From Scylla paramamosain (Eukaryota; Arthropoda; Malacostraca; Decapoda; Portunidae), in NCBI RefSeq assembly GCF_035594125.1, contig NC_087158.1, positions 5,940,501 to 6,004,500 of the forward strand: a stretch of 64,000 nt of DNA, given 5' to 3'. The notes beneath the pieces were generated by a model. It saw only the letters and a list, made by a program, of their open reading frames with translations. It did no database searches and had not been told where the DNA came from. Positions 28,038 through 42,046 of the stretch are shown here, piece by piece. Made by a program: the position numbers and the translations under genes. Positions within the stretch are counted from its first letter, which is position 1; each line of letters starts with the position of its first letter.

Positions 28038-28513
28038 ACACGCATTTACAAAGGTTGTTCTGTTTCTCAATTAAGAGTGTTATTCATGAGTTTCAGCATT
28101 TTGGTATCTAGGAAACCTCCATATACACGAGATTTTTCGTTTTTTGCCTTGTTTTTTTTTTTTTTTTCAACTATAAAACATTCATTATACATTTTTCTCG
28201 CAAAGTCTCTTTGTTTCTCAATATAGAGTGCTTTGTATCAATTTTTGCGTTTTTTTGTAGGTAACAAGCTCAAAAAAACTCAAAATATACATTTTTGGTA
28301 ATGTTTTTTTCCTTCTTGATATTGGTTGTTTTGCATCAGTTTTAGCGTTTTTCTACGTAAAACACTGAGAACACACGTTTTCAGTAATTTTCTTTTGGAT
28401 TCCCACATAGAGTAAATTTTATTTATCATTTTGGTGCCTAACATGCTGAAAAACACTCAAAAGACAGATTTCTGGTAAGGTTTTTAATTTTCTCATATGC
28501 GAGGCCTTGCATG
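28038..28513 (-). repeat. Inverted satellite block in HOR copy 3
   Basis: Same block and breakpoints as in copies 1 and 2, with the GAGAACACACG variant shared by copies 2-4. Confidence 0.9.
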
Positions 28514-30879
28514 TCTTTTGAGTGTTTTTGAGCGTGTTACGCAATAAAGGAGGGGCAATCACATTACATGGGAATAAAACCAAATTTTACCAAAAACTTG
28601 CCTTTAAGTGTTTTTGAGCTCCTTACATACCAAAACGCTAAAACGTATGCAAAATACATTTTATGGAAAAAAAGAATAATATTACCAAATACATGTATTT
28701 TTAGTGTTTTTGATCATGTTATCTATAAAAACGCTTAAATACATGCAAAGAACGTTATGTTTGGGAAACGAAAGGATATTACGAGAAACGTGTATTATGA
28801 GTGTTTTTTAAGTTCCTTCAGTACCTAAAAGCTAAAACCCACAAATAACACTCTTTATTTAGTAAAGAAATAATAAATTAAAAAATTAAAAAATGGGAAT
28901 TTTTTTTTTGTTATTCATCGTAATAGGTACCGAGATGCCAAAATTCTGCCAAAATTCAGGGAATTTATGTGGAAAAAAGAACATTACCAAAAAAGTTAAT
29001 TATAGCTTTTTTTTCGGATTGTTATGTACTAAACCCTAAAGTACATGCAAAGCCACCTATATAGGGAAGTTAAACGACTTTACCAGAAACCTGTCTTTCC
29101 AGTGTTTTTCAGCATGTTAGGTACCAAAACGATAAATAATATGGAAGTCAGTCAATATGTGAATCCAAAACAAAATTACTGAAAACGTGTCCTTTCAGTA
29201 CTTTACGTAGAAAAACGGTAAAGCGGATGCAAACCAACCTATATGAAGAAATTGAATAACATTACCAAAAATATATATTTTGAGTGTTTTTGAACTTGTT
29301 ACAAAAAAATGCAAAAATGGATGTAAAGCATTCTATATTAGGAAAGAATAGGACATTAAGAGAAACGTGTATAATGAGTGTTTTATATTTTTTAAAAGAA
29401 TCACAAGGCAATAAACACAAAAACTCGTGTATATAGAGAAATTTCTTACATACCAAAATGATTAAATGCATGAATAACACTTTTAATCAATAAACAGAAC
29501 TACCTTACCAAATTCTTTATTTTGAGTGTTTTTTCACATTCTTAGTTACTAAAATGCGAAATTACATGCGAAACTACCTTCATGTGGGAAAAAAAAATGA
29601 TATTACCAAAAAAGTGTCTTTTTAGTTTTTTTTGTGCGTGAGATGCAACAAAGCACTAAAAAGCAGAATAATCACATTACATAGGAATAAAACCAACTTT
29701 TACGAAGAATTTGCCTTTAAGTGTTTTTTAGATCCTTACATACCAAATCGCTAAAACGCATGCAAAACACGCTTAATGGAGAAAAAGAATAACATTACCA
29801 AAAACATGTATTTTGAGTGTTTTTGATCATGTAACCTATAAAAACGCTTAAATACATGTAAAGAACCCTATGTTTGTATAACAAAAGGACATTACGAAAA
29901 TCGTGTATTATGAGTGTTTTTAAGTTAAGTACCAAAAAGCTAAAACCCACAAATAACACTCTTTACAGAGAGATTTTTTTTTTTTGTTATTCATCTTCAT
30001 AGGTTCCGAAATGCAAAAATTCTGGCAAAATTCATGGAAATTTTGTAAAAAAAAAAATCATTTAAAAAAAAATCATTTTAGCTTTTTTCCGATGTTATGT
30101 ACAAACCCTGAAGTGCATGCAAATCCACCTATATGGGGAAATTACACGACTTTACCAGAAACCTGTCTTTTGAGTGTTTTTCAGCAATTTCAACAATATT
30201 ACAGAAAACGTGTCCTTTCAGTGATTTACGTAGAAAAACACAAAACGGATGTGTTTTTGAGTTTGTTACCTACAAAAAATGTAAAAATGGATGGAAAACA
30301 CTTTATATTGGCAAAGAAAAGGACATTACGAGAAACGTGTATGAGTGTTTTATAGTTTCACAAGAACCAAAAGGTAAAAAAAATAAAAAACTCGTGTACA
30401 TAAAGAAGTTTCTTACATACCAAAAAGGTAAAACTCATGAATAACACTTTTTAATTTTGAAACAGAAATACCTTATCAAATGTGTGTACTAGAAAAGTTT
30501 CTTACATACCAAAATGCTGAAACTCATGAATAACACTTTTAATTAAGAAATAGAACAACCTTACTAATTGCCTGTGTTTTGAGTTTTTTCACATTCTTAG
30601 TTACCAAAACCCCAAATTCCATGCAAAACTAGCTTTATGTGGGAAAAAAAATGATATTAGCAGAAAAGTGTCTTTTGAGTGTTTTTGAGCGTGTTAGGCA
30701 ATAAAGCACAAAAAATCAGGGCAATCACATTACATGCGAATAAAAACAACTTTTACCAAGAACTTGCCTTTAAGTGTTTTTGAGCTCATTACATACCAAA
30801 ATGCTAAAACGCATGCAAAACACCTTTTATGGAGAAACAATAAAATTACCAAAAACATTTATTTTGAGTGTTTTTGATC

Positions 30880-30883
<4 letters not shown>

Positions 30884-30915
<32 letters not shown>
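30884..30915. repeat. (TA)16 microsatellite in HOR copy 3
   Basis: Same locus in the unit, 32 bp. Confidence 0.95.
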
Positions 30916-30919
<4 letters not shown>

Positions 30920-33900
30920 CGCTTAAATACATATGTGAAGATCCTTATGTTTGCGAAACGAAAGGACATTAAGAGAAATGTGTATTATATGTGATTTTAA
31001 GTTCCTTAAATACCAAAAAGCTAAAACCCACAAATAACACTCTTTATTTAGAAAAAAAAGTAAGAAAATAAAAAAATAGGATTTTTTTTTATTCATCTTT
31101 ATAAGTACAGAGATGCCAAAATTCTGGGAAAATTAAAAGAAAATGATCAAAAAAGTTCATTTTAGCTTTTTTTTCGGACTCTTATGTACCAAACCCTAAA
31201 GTGCATCCAAAGACTCCTATGTGAGGAAATTAAACGACCTTACCATAAATCTGTTTTTTGAGTGTTTTCAGCATGTTAGACACCAAAACGATAAAAAATA
31301 AGAACTCACTCTATATGAGAATCGTAAAACAAAATTGCTGAAAACGTGTCTTTTCAGTGTTTTACGTAGAAACACGCTGAAACGGATGTAAACCAACCAA
31401 TATCAAGAAATAGAAAAATATTACCAAAAAGGTATATTTTGAGTCTTTTTCAGCTTGTTACCTACAAAAAAACTCGAAAATTCATGCAAAGCACTATATA
31501 TTAGAAAATAAAAGGACTTTGCAAGAAAAGTGTATAATGAGTTTTTTTTTATAGTTCAATAGAACCAAAAGGCAAAAAACAAAAAACTCGTGTATATGGA
31601 GAAGGTTCCTAGATATCAAAATGCTGAAACTCATAAATAACACTCTTAATTGAGAAACAGAACAACCTTACTAAATGCGTGTATTTTGAGTGCTTTTCAC
31701 ATTCTTAGTTACCAAAACCCCAAATTGCATGCGAAACCACCTTTATGTGAGAAAAATATGTCATTACCAGAAAAGTGTCTTTTAAGTGTTTTTGAGCGTG
31801 ATAGGCAATAAAGCACTAAAAAGCAGAGCAATCATATTACATTGCAGTAAGACCAATTTATAGCAAAAACTTGCCTTTAAGTATTTTTGAGCTCCTAATA
31901 TACCAAACCGCTAAAACGCATGCAAAACAAACTTTATGGAGAAACAGAATAACATTACCGAAAACATGTATTTTGAGTGTTTTTGATCATGTTATCTATA
32001 AAAACGCTTAAATACATGCAAAGAACATTATGTTTGGGAAACAAAAGGACATTATGAAAAACGTGTATTATGAGTGTTTTTTTTAAGTTCCTTAAGTACC
32101 AAAAAGCTAAAACTCACAAATAACACTATTTAGAAAAAATAAATAAATAAAAAAATGAAAAAAATAGGATTTTTTTTTTTTTTTTGTTATTTATCTTCAT
32201 AGGTACAGAGATGCCAAAATTCAGGGAAAATTCAGGGCAATCATATGATAAAAGAATATTATCAAAAAAGTTAATTTCAGCTTTTTTTTCGGACTGTTAT
32301 GTAACAAACCCTAAAGTGCATGTAAAGCTTCTTATATGAAGAAATTAAACGACCTTACCTTAAATCTGTTTTTTGAGAGTTTTTTAGCATGTTAGGCACC
32401 AAAACGATAAATAATAAGTAACTCACTCTATATGGGAATCCAAAACAAAGTTACTGAAAACGTATCTTCTCAGTGTTTTACGTAGAAAAACGCTAAAACG
32501 GAAGGTAAGGCAACCAATATCAAGAAATAGAAAAACAATACTAAAAAGGTATATTTCAAGTGTTTTTGAGCTTCTTACCTACAAAAAACGCGAAAATTGA
32601 TGGAAAGCACTCTATATTGGGAAACCAAAGGACATTGCAAGAAAAGTGTATAATGAGTGTTTTATAGTTCAAAAGAACCACAAGGCAAAAAACGCAAAAT
32701 CTCGTGTATATGGAGAGGCTTCCTAAAACTCATATATAACACTCCTAATTGAGAAACAGAACAACCTTAATAAATGCGTGTATTTTGAGTGCTTTTCACA
32801 TTCTTAGTTACCAAAAACCATAAATTGCATGCGAAAATAGATTTGTGGGAAAAAAAAAGACTTTACCAGTAAAGTGTCTTTTGAATGTTTTTGAGCGTGA
32901 TAGGCAATAAAGCACTAAAAAGGAGGGCAATCACATTACATTGGAGGAAAACGAATTTTTACCAAGAACTTGCCTTTAAGTGTTTTTGAGCTCCTTATAT
33001 ACCAAAACACTAAAACGCATATAAAACACTCTTTTTGGTGAAACAGAATAACATTTTCAAAAACATGTATTTTTAGTGTTTTTGATCATGTTACCAATAA
33101 AAAAGCTTAAATACATGCAAAGAACACTATTTTTGGGAAAGAAAAGAAGATTACGAGAAACGTATATTATGAGTGTTTTTAATTTCATTTATTATCAAAA
33201 AGCTAAAAGCCACAAATAACACTCTTTATTGAGAAACAATAAATAAATAAAAAAAAAAAATACGATATTTTTTTTTCTTTCTTAATCATCTTCACAGGTA
33301 CTGAGATGCCAAAATTCGGGCAAAGTTCAGGAAATTATATGAAGGAAGAACATTATCAAAAAAGTTAAATTTAACTTTTTTTTCGGAATGTTATGTACCA
33401 AACCCCTAAAGTGCATGCAAAGCCACCTATATGGGGAAATTATACGTCTTTGTCTTATGAGTGTTTTTCAGCATTTTAGGAACCAACACGATAAAACCCA
33501 AGGAAGTCAACCTATATGGGAATCCAAAACAAAATTACTGAAAACGTGTTATACGTAGAAAACGCTAAAACGGATGCAAACCAACTAAAATGAAGAAATA
33601 GAATAAGATTACCAAAAAGGTATATTTTGAGAGTTTTTGAAATTGTTACCTACAAAAAACGCGAAAATGGATGGAAAGCACTCTAGATTGGGAAGCAAAT
33701 GGACATTACGAGAAACGACTATAATGAGTGTTTTATAGTTTCACAAGAACCACAAGGCAAAAAACGCAAAAAACTCGTGTATATAAAGAAGTTTCTTACA
33801 TTCCAAAATGCTGAAACTCAAGAATAAGACTTTTAATTGAGAAACAAAACTATCTTACCAAATGTGAGTATTTTGTGTTTTTCACATTCTTAGTTACGAA

Positions 33901-36900
33901 AAACCGAAATTACAAGCGAAACTAGTTTTATGTGGGAAAAAAATGACATTACCAGAAAAGTGTCTTTTGAGTGTTTTAGAGCATGATATGCAACAAAGCA
34001 CTAAAAAGCAGAACAATCACATTGCATGGGAATGAAACCAACATTTACCAAAAACATACCTTTAAGTGTTTATAACTCCTTACATAAGAAAACGCTAAAA
34101 CGCATGCAAAACAATCTTTATGGAGAAATAAAATATCATTACTAAAAACATGAAATTTAAGTGTTTTTGATGATGTTACCTATAAAAACGTTTAAATACA
34201 TGCAAAGAACCCTATGTTTGTGAAACGAAAGGATATTATGAAAATTATGTATTATGAGAGTTTTTAGGTTCCTTAAGTACCAAAAAGCTAAAACACACAA
34301 ATAACACTCTTTATAGAGAAAAAAAATAATAAATAAAAATAAATGAAGTTTTTTTTTTTTTTCTTATTCATCTTCATAGGTACCGAGATGCATAAATTCC
34401 GGCAAAATTCAGGGAAATTAGGTGAAGAAAAAAAATTTACAAAAAAAAATTTTAGCTTTTTTCCGGAGTTATGTACCAAACCCTGAAGTGCATCCAAAGC
34501 CACTTATATGGGAAAATTACACGACTTTACCAGAAACCTGTACCAGAAACAATTTCAACAATATTACTGAAAACGAGTCTTTTCAGAGATTTACGAAGAA
34601 AAACGCTAAAACTGATACAAACCAACCAATATGAAGAAATAGAATAACATTACCAAAAAGATATATTTTTAGTGTTTTTAAGCTTGTTTCCTACAAAAAA
34701 TGCAAAAATGGATGGAAAGCACTCTATATTAGGAAACAAAAGAACATTACGAGAAATGAGAAATAATGAGTGTTTTATAGTTTCACAAGAACCACAAGGC
34801 AATAAACGCAAAAACTTACATACCAAAATGATGAAATGCATGAATAACACTTTTAATCGAGAAACAGAACTACTCTAACAAATTGTGTATTTTGCGTGTT
34901 TTTCACATTCTTAGTTACGAAATTGCCAAATTACATGCGAAACTAGCTTTATTTGGGGAAAAAATGACATTATCAGAAAATTTCTTTTGAGTGTTTTAGA
35001 GCGTGATATGCAACAAAGCACTAAAAAGCAGAACAATCACATTAATTGGGAATAAAAGCAACTTTTACGAAGAATTTGCCTTTAAGTGTTTTTTAACTCC
35101 TTACATACCAAAACGCTAAAACGCATGTAAAACACGCTTTATGGAGAAACAGAAACGCTTAAATACATGTAAAGAACCCTATGTTTGTATAAGAAAAGGA
35201 CATTACAAAAATCGTCTATTATGAGTGTTTTTAAGTTCCTTAAGTACCAAAAAGCTAAAACTCACAAATAACACTTTATAGAGAAAATAAAATGTTATTC
35301 ATTTTCATAGGTACCGAGAGAGCAAAATTCTGGAAAAATTCAGGGAAATTTTGTAAAAAAAAAAAATCATTATAAAAAAATAATTTTAGCTTTTTTTCCG
35401 GAGTTATGTACCAAACCCTGAAGTGCATGCAAACCCACCTATATGGAGAAATTACTCGACATTACCAGAAACCTATCTTTTGAGTGTTTTTTCAGCAATT
35501 TCAACAATATTACTGAAAACGTGTCTTTTAATTGATTTACAAAGAAAAACGCTAAAACGGATGCAAACCAACCAATATGAAGAAATAGATACATTACAAA
35601 AAAGATATATTTTGATGTGTTTTTGAGCTTGTTACCTACAAAAAAATGCGAAAATAGATGAAACGTACTCTATATTAGGAAAGAAAGGGACATTACGAGA
35701 AACGTATATAATGAATGTTTTATAGTTTAACAAGAACCACAAGGCAAAAGACTCAAAAACTCGTGTACAGAAAGAAGTTTCTTGCATACCAAAATGCTGA
35801 AACTCTGAATAACACTTTTAATTGAGAAACAGAATTACCTTACAAAATGTGTGTATTTTGAGTGTTTTTCACATTCTTAGTTACGAAAATCCCAAATTAC
35901 ATGCGAAACTCGCATGTAATTTCCCACTTTATGTGGGAAATAAATGACATTACAAAAAAAAGTGTCTTTTGAGTGTTTTTGAGCGTTATATGCAACAAAG
36001 CACTAAAAAGCTGAACAATCACATTACATTGGAATAAAACTAAATTTTACGGAGAATAAAAAAAAGAACAAGCTTACCAAATGAGTGAATTTTGGGTGTT
36101 TTCACAATCTTAGTTACCAAAACCTCAAATTGCATGCGAAATATTGTGGGATAAAAATGTGGGAAAAAATTACATTAACATAAAAAAGTTTTTTCGAGTG
36201 TTTTTGAGCGTGTTAGGAAATAAAGCACTAAAAAGCAGGGCAATCACATTACATATGGATAAAACCAATTTTTACCAAGAATATCCCTTTAAGATTTTTT
36301 TAACTCCTTACATACAAAAACGCTAAAACGCATGCAAAACACCCTTTATGGAGAAACAGAATAACATTACCAAAAACACGTAATTTGAGTGTTTTTGTTC
36401 ATGTTACCTATAAAAACACTTATAAACATGTTTGGGAAACGAAAAAAAACATTAGGAGAAATGTGTATTGTGAGTGTTTTTAAGTTTCTTAAGTACCAAA
36501 AAGCTAAAAGCCACAAATAACACTCTTATAGAGATAAATAAATAAATAAATAAATAAATAAAAAAATAGCATTTTTTTTTATCATTCATATTAATAGGTA
36601 CTGAGATGCTGAAAATCTGGCAAAATTCAGGGAAATTATGTGGAAAAAACAACATTATCAAAAAAGTTAATTTTTAGCTTATTTTCAGACTGTTATGTAC
36701 GAAACCCTAAACTGCATCCAAAGCCACCTATATGGGGAAATTACACGACTGTACCAGAAACCTCTCTTTTGAGTTTTTTTTTTCTTTTTTAGCATGTTTG
36801 GCATCAAAAGTATAAATAATATGGAAGTCACTCAATATAGGAATGCAAAACAAAATTACTGAAAACGTGTCTTTTCGTTGTTTTACGTAGAAAAACGCTA

Positions 36901-39900
36901 AAACGGATGCAAACCAACCAATATGAAGAAATACAATAATGTTACCAAAAAGGTATATTTTGAGTGTTTTTTGAGCCTGTTCACCACAAAAAACGCAAAA
37001 ATGGATGCAAAGCACTCTATATTGGGAAACAAAAGGACATTACGAGAAACGTGTATAATGAGTGTTTTATGGTTTCACAAGAAGAACAAGGCAAAAAACG
37101 CAAAAAATATATGGATAACTTTTCTTAGATACCAAAATGCTGAAACTCATGAATAACACTCTTAATTGAGAAACAGAACAACCTTACTAAATGCGTGTAT
37201 TTTGAGAGCTTTTCACATTCTTAGTTACCAAAACCCCAAATTGCATGTGAAACCAGATTTATGTGGGAAAAAATGACATTCCCAGAAAAGTGTCTTCTGA
37301 GTGTTTTTGAGCGTGATAGGATATAAAGCACTAAAAAGCAGGGGAATCACATTAAATTCGAATAAAACCAATTTTTACCAAGAACTTGCCTTTAAGTGTT
37401 TTTGAGCTCCTTATATACCAAAACGCTAAAACGCATGCAAAACATACTTTATGGAGAAACAGAATAACATTACCAAAAACATGTATTTTGAGTGTTTTTG
37501 ATCATGTTACCAATAAAACGCTTAAAAACATGCTAAGAACCCTATTTGTGGAAAACGAAAAGACATTACGAGAAACGTGTATTATGAGTGTTTTTAAATT
37601 CATTAAGTACCAAAAAGCTAAAAGCCACAAATAACTCTATTAAGAAAAAATAAATAAATAAATAAAAAAATAAGAATATTTTTTTCTTTCTTGTTCTTCT
37701 TCACAGGTACCGAGATGCCAAAATTCGGGCAAAATTCATGAAATTTTGTGAAATAAGAACATTATCAAAAAAGTTAATTATAGCTTTTTTTTTCGACTGT
37801 TATGTAGCAAACCCTAAAGTGCATGCAAAACCACCTATATGGGGAAATCAAACGTCTTTGCCAGAAAACTGTCTTATGAGTGTTTTTCAGCATGTTAGGC
37901 ACCAAAACGATAAATAACATGGAAGTCATTCTATATGGGAATCCAAAACAAAATTACTGAAAACGTGTCTTTTCGGTGTTTTACGTAGAAAAACGGTAAA
38001 CGGATGCAAACCAACCGATATGAAAAAAAGAAAAGAATAACATTACCAAAAAGGTATATTTTGAGTGTTTTTGAGCTTGTTACCTACAAAAAAGGTGAAA
38101 AAGGATGCAAAGCACTTCCTATTGGGAAACAAAAGGACATTATGAGAAACGTGTATAATGAGTGTCTTATTATTTTTCGAGCAAAAGACTTGTGGTTCAC
38201 AAGAACCACAAAGCAAAAAACGCAAAAACTCGTGTATATAAAGAAGTTGATTAGATACCAAAATGCTGAAACTCATGAATAACAATCTTAATTGAGAAAC
38301 AGAACAACCTTACCAAAAGCGTATATTTTCAGTGTTTTTCACATTATTAGCAAAATCCCAAAAAGCATGCGAAACTAGCTTTATGTGGGAGAAAAATAAC
38401 ATTACCAGAAGTGTCTTTTGAGTGTTTTTGAGCGTGTTAGGCAATAGAGCACTAAAAAGCAGGGCAATCACATTACATGGGAATAAAACTAACTTTGACC
38501 AAGAACTTGTTATTATGTGTTTTTGAGCTCTTTACATACCAAAAAGCTTAAACGCATGCAAAACACTCCTTTATGGAGAAGCAGAAAAACATTACAAAAA
38601 ATATGTGTTTTAAGTGTTTTTGATCATGTTACCTATAAAAACGCTTAAATACATGCAAAGAACCCTATCATTGGGAAACGAAAGGACATTACGAGAAACG
38701 TGTATTATGACTGTTTTTAAGTTCCTTAAGTACCAAAACGTTAAAACCCACAAATAACACTCTTTAAAGAGAAAAAATATATATATAAATAAATAAAAAA
38801 AATAGCTTTTTTTTTTATTGATTTTCATAAGTACCGAGATGCCAAAATTCTGCCAAAATTCAGAGAATTTATGTGGAAAAAAGAACATTATCAAAAAAGT
38901 TAATTATAGCGTTTTTTTCGGATTGTTATTTACCAAACCCTAAAGTGCATGCAAAGCCACCTATATGAGGAAATTAAACGACTTCATCAGAAACCTGTCT
39001 TTTCAGTGTTTTTCAGCATGTTAGGCATCAAACCGATAAATAATAAGGAAGTTAGTCAATAACAAAATGACTGAAAACGTATCATTGCAGTGTTTTACGT
39101 AGAAAAAACGCTAAAACGGAGGCAAAGCAACGAATATGAAGAAATAGAATAACATTACCAAAAAGTGTTTTTGAGCTTTTTACTTACAAAACACGCGAAA
39201 AAGGATGTAAAAGCACTCTATATTGGAAAGGAAAAGGACATTTAGAGAAACGTGTATAATGATTGTTTTATAGTTTCACACGAACCACAAGGCAAAAAAC
39301 GCAAAAACTCGTGTATATAGAGATGTTTCTTACATACGAAAATGCTGAAAGGCAGGAATAACACTTTTAATTGAGAAACAGAACTACCTTACCAAATGTG
39401 TGTATTTTGAGTGTTTTTCACATTTTTAGTTACAACAATCCGAAAATACATGCAAAACTAGCTTTATGTGGGGAAAAAAAAAAAGATATTACCAGAAAAG
39501 TGTCTTTTGAGTGTATTTGAGTGTATATGCAACAAAGCACTAAAAAGCAGAACAATCACATTACATGGGAATAAAACCAACTTTTACGAAGAACTTGCCT
39601 TTAAATGTTTTTTTTTAACTCCTTACATACCAAAACGTTAAAACGCATGCAAAACACCCTTTATGGAGAAACAGAGTAACATTACCAAAAAACATGCATT
39701 TTCTGTGTTTTTGATCATGTTATTTATAAAAACGCTTAAATACATGCAAAGAACCTTATGTTTGGGAAATGGAAGGACATTATGAGAAACGTGTATTATG
39801 AGTGTTTTTAAGTTCCTTAAGTACCAAAAAAGCTACAACCCACAAATAACACTCTTTATAGAGAAAAAAATATTTTTTTTTTTTTTTTCATCTTCATAGG

Positions 39901-41571
39901 TTCTAAGATGTCAAAATTCTGTCGATATTCTTTGGGAATCGAAAACAAAATTACTGAAAACGTGTCTTTTCGGTGTTTTACGTAGAAAAAAAAAAAGTGT
40001 TTTTGAGCTTGTTACCTACAAAAAACGCGAAAAATAGATGCAAAGCACTTCCTATTGGGAAAGAAAAGGACATTACGAGAAACGTGTATAATGAGAGTCT
40101 TATTATTTTCGGGTAAAAGAACTTGTGGTTCACATGAACCACAAGGCAAAAAACTAAAAAACTCGTGTATATAAAGAAGTTTCTTAGATACCAAAATGCT
40201 GAAACTCATGAATAACAATCTTAATTGAGAAACAGAACAACATTTCCAAATGCGTGTATTTTGAGTGTTTTTTTTTTTCACATTCTTAGCAAAACCCCAA
40301 TTAGCATGCGAAACTAGCTTTATATGGGAAAAAAAAAATGACATTAACAGAAGTGTGTTTTGAGTGTTTTTGATCCTGTTAGGCAATAAAGCACTAAAAA
40401 GCAGGGCAATCATATTACATGGGAATAAAACCAACTTTTACCAAGAACTTGGCTTGAAGTGTTTTTCAGCTCCTTACATACCAAATCGCTAAAACGCATG
40501 CAAAACACTCCTTTATGGAGAAGCAGAATAACATTACCAAAAACAAGTGTTTTTGAGTGTTTTTTTTTTTATCATGTTGCCTATAAAAACGCTTAAATAC
40601 ATGCAAAGATCCCTATATTTGGGAAACGAAAGAACATTACGAGAAATGTGTATTATGAATGTTTTTAAGTTAAGTACCAAAACGTTAAAACCTACAAATA
40701 ACACTTTATAGAGAAAAAAATAAAATAAATAATAAAAAAAGCATTATTTTTTTGTTATTGATGTTCATAGGTACCAAGATGCCAAAATTCTGCCAAAATT
40801 CAGGGAAATTATGTGGAAAAAATAACATTATCGAAAAAGTTAATTTTACCTTTTTTTCGGAGTTATGTACCAAACCATAAAGTGTATGCAAAGCCACCTA
40901 TTTGGGAAAATTTAAGGACTTTACAAGAAACCTGTTTTTTTCAGTGTTTTCCCGCATGTTAGGCACCAAAACGATAGATAATATGAAAGTCACTCTACAT
41001 GGAAATCCAAAACAAAATTACTAAAAACGTGACTTTTAAAAGATTTACGTAGAAAAACGCTAAAACGGATGCAAACCAACCAATATGAAAAAAATAGAAT
41101 AACATTACCAGAAAAGTATATTTTGTGTGTTTTTGAGCTTGTTACATAAAAAAAAAACGTAAAAAAGGATGCAAAGCACTGTATATTAGGAAAAAAGACA
41201 TAACGAGAAACGTGTATAATGAGTATTTTATAGTTTCACCAGAATCACAAGGCAAAAAACGCAAAAACTCGTCTGTGTGGAGGTTTCTAAGATACCAAAA
41301 TGCTGAAACTCATGAATAACACTATTAATCAAGAAACAGAGCAACCTTACTAAATGCGTGTATTTTGAGTGATTTTTTACATTCTTAGTTACCAAAACCC
41401 CAAATTCCATGCGAAACTAGCTTTATGTGGGAAAAAAAAAATGACATTACCAGAAAAGTATTTTTGAGTGTTTTGACCGTGTTAGGCAATAAAGCACTAA
41501 AAAGCAGGGCAATCACATTACATGGGAATAAAAACAACTTTTACGAAGAACTTGCCTTTTACTGTTTTTTG

Positions 41572-42046
41572 ACACGCATTTACAAAGGTTGTTCTGTTTC
41601 TCAATTAAGAGTGTTATTCATGAGTTTCAGCATTTTGGTATCTAGGAAACCTCCATATACACGAGATTTTTCGTTTTTTGCCTTGTTTTTTTTTTTTTTT
41701 CAACTATAAAACATTCATTATACATTTTTCTCGCAAAGTCTCTTTGTTTCTCAATATAGAGTGCTTTGTATCAATTTTTGCGTTTTTTTGTAGGTAACAA
41801 GCTCAAAAAAACTCAAAATATACATTTTTGGTAATGTTTTTTTCCTTCTTGATATTGGTTGTTTTGCATCAGTTTTAGCGTTTTTCTACGTAAAACACTG
41901 AGAACACACGTTTTCAGTAATTTTCTTTTGGATTCCCACATAGAGTAAATTTTATTTATCATTTTGGTGCCTAACATGCTGAAAAACACTCAAAAGACAG
42001 ATTTCTGGTAAGGTTTTTAATTTTCTCATATGCGAGGCCTTGCATG
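41572..42046 (-). repeat. Inverted satellite block in HOR copy 4
   Basis: Same block and breakpoints as in copies 1-3. The internal T run is 15 long. Confidence 0.9.

Larger units (their letters stand above)
27142..40675 (+). repeat. Higher-order repeat copy 3 (13,534 bp)
   Basis: Third tandem copy. It shares with copy 4 a 12-T run near 29,974, a (TA)16 tract, GAGAAACGTGTATGAG near 30,331 and a short deletion near 32,330 (CTTCTTATATGAAG). At the start of the unit it instead shares copy 2 and copy 4 variants against copy 1. Confidence 0.95.

Noticed and set aside
29984..30355. 123-residue plus-strand open frame (also at 43,517)
   Set aside because: Exists only in copies 3 and 4 because their T run is three bases shorter. 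The corresponding DNA in copies 1 and 2 is interrupted. Chance read-through of monomers.
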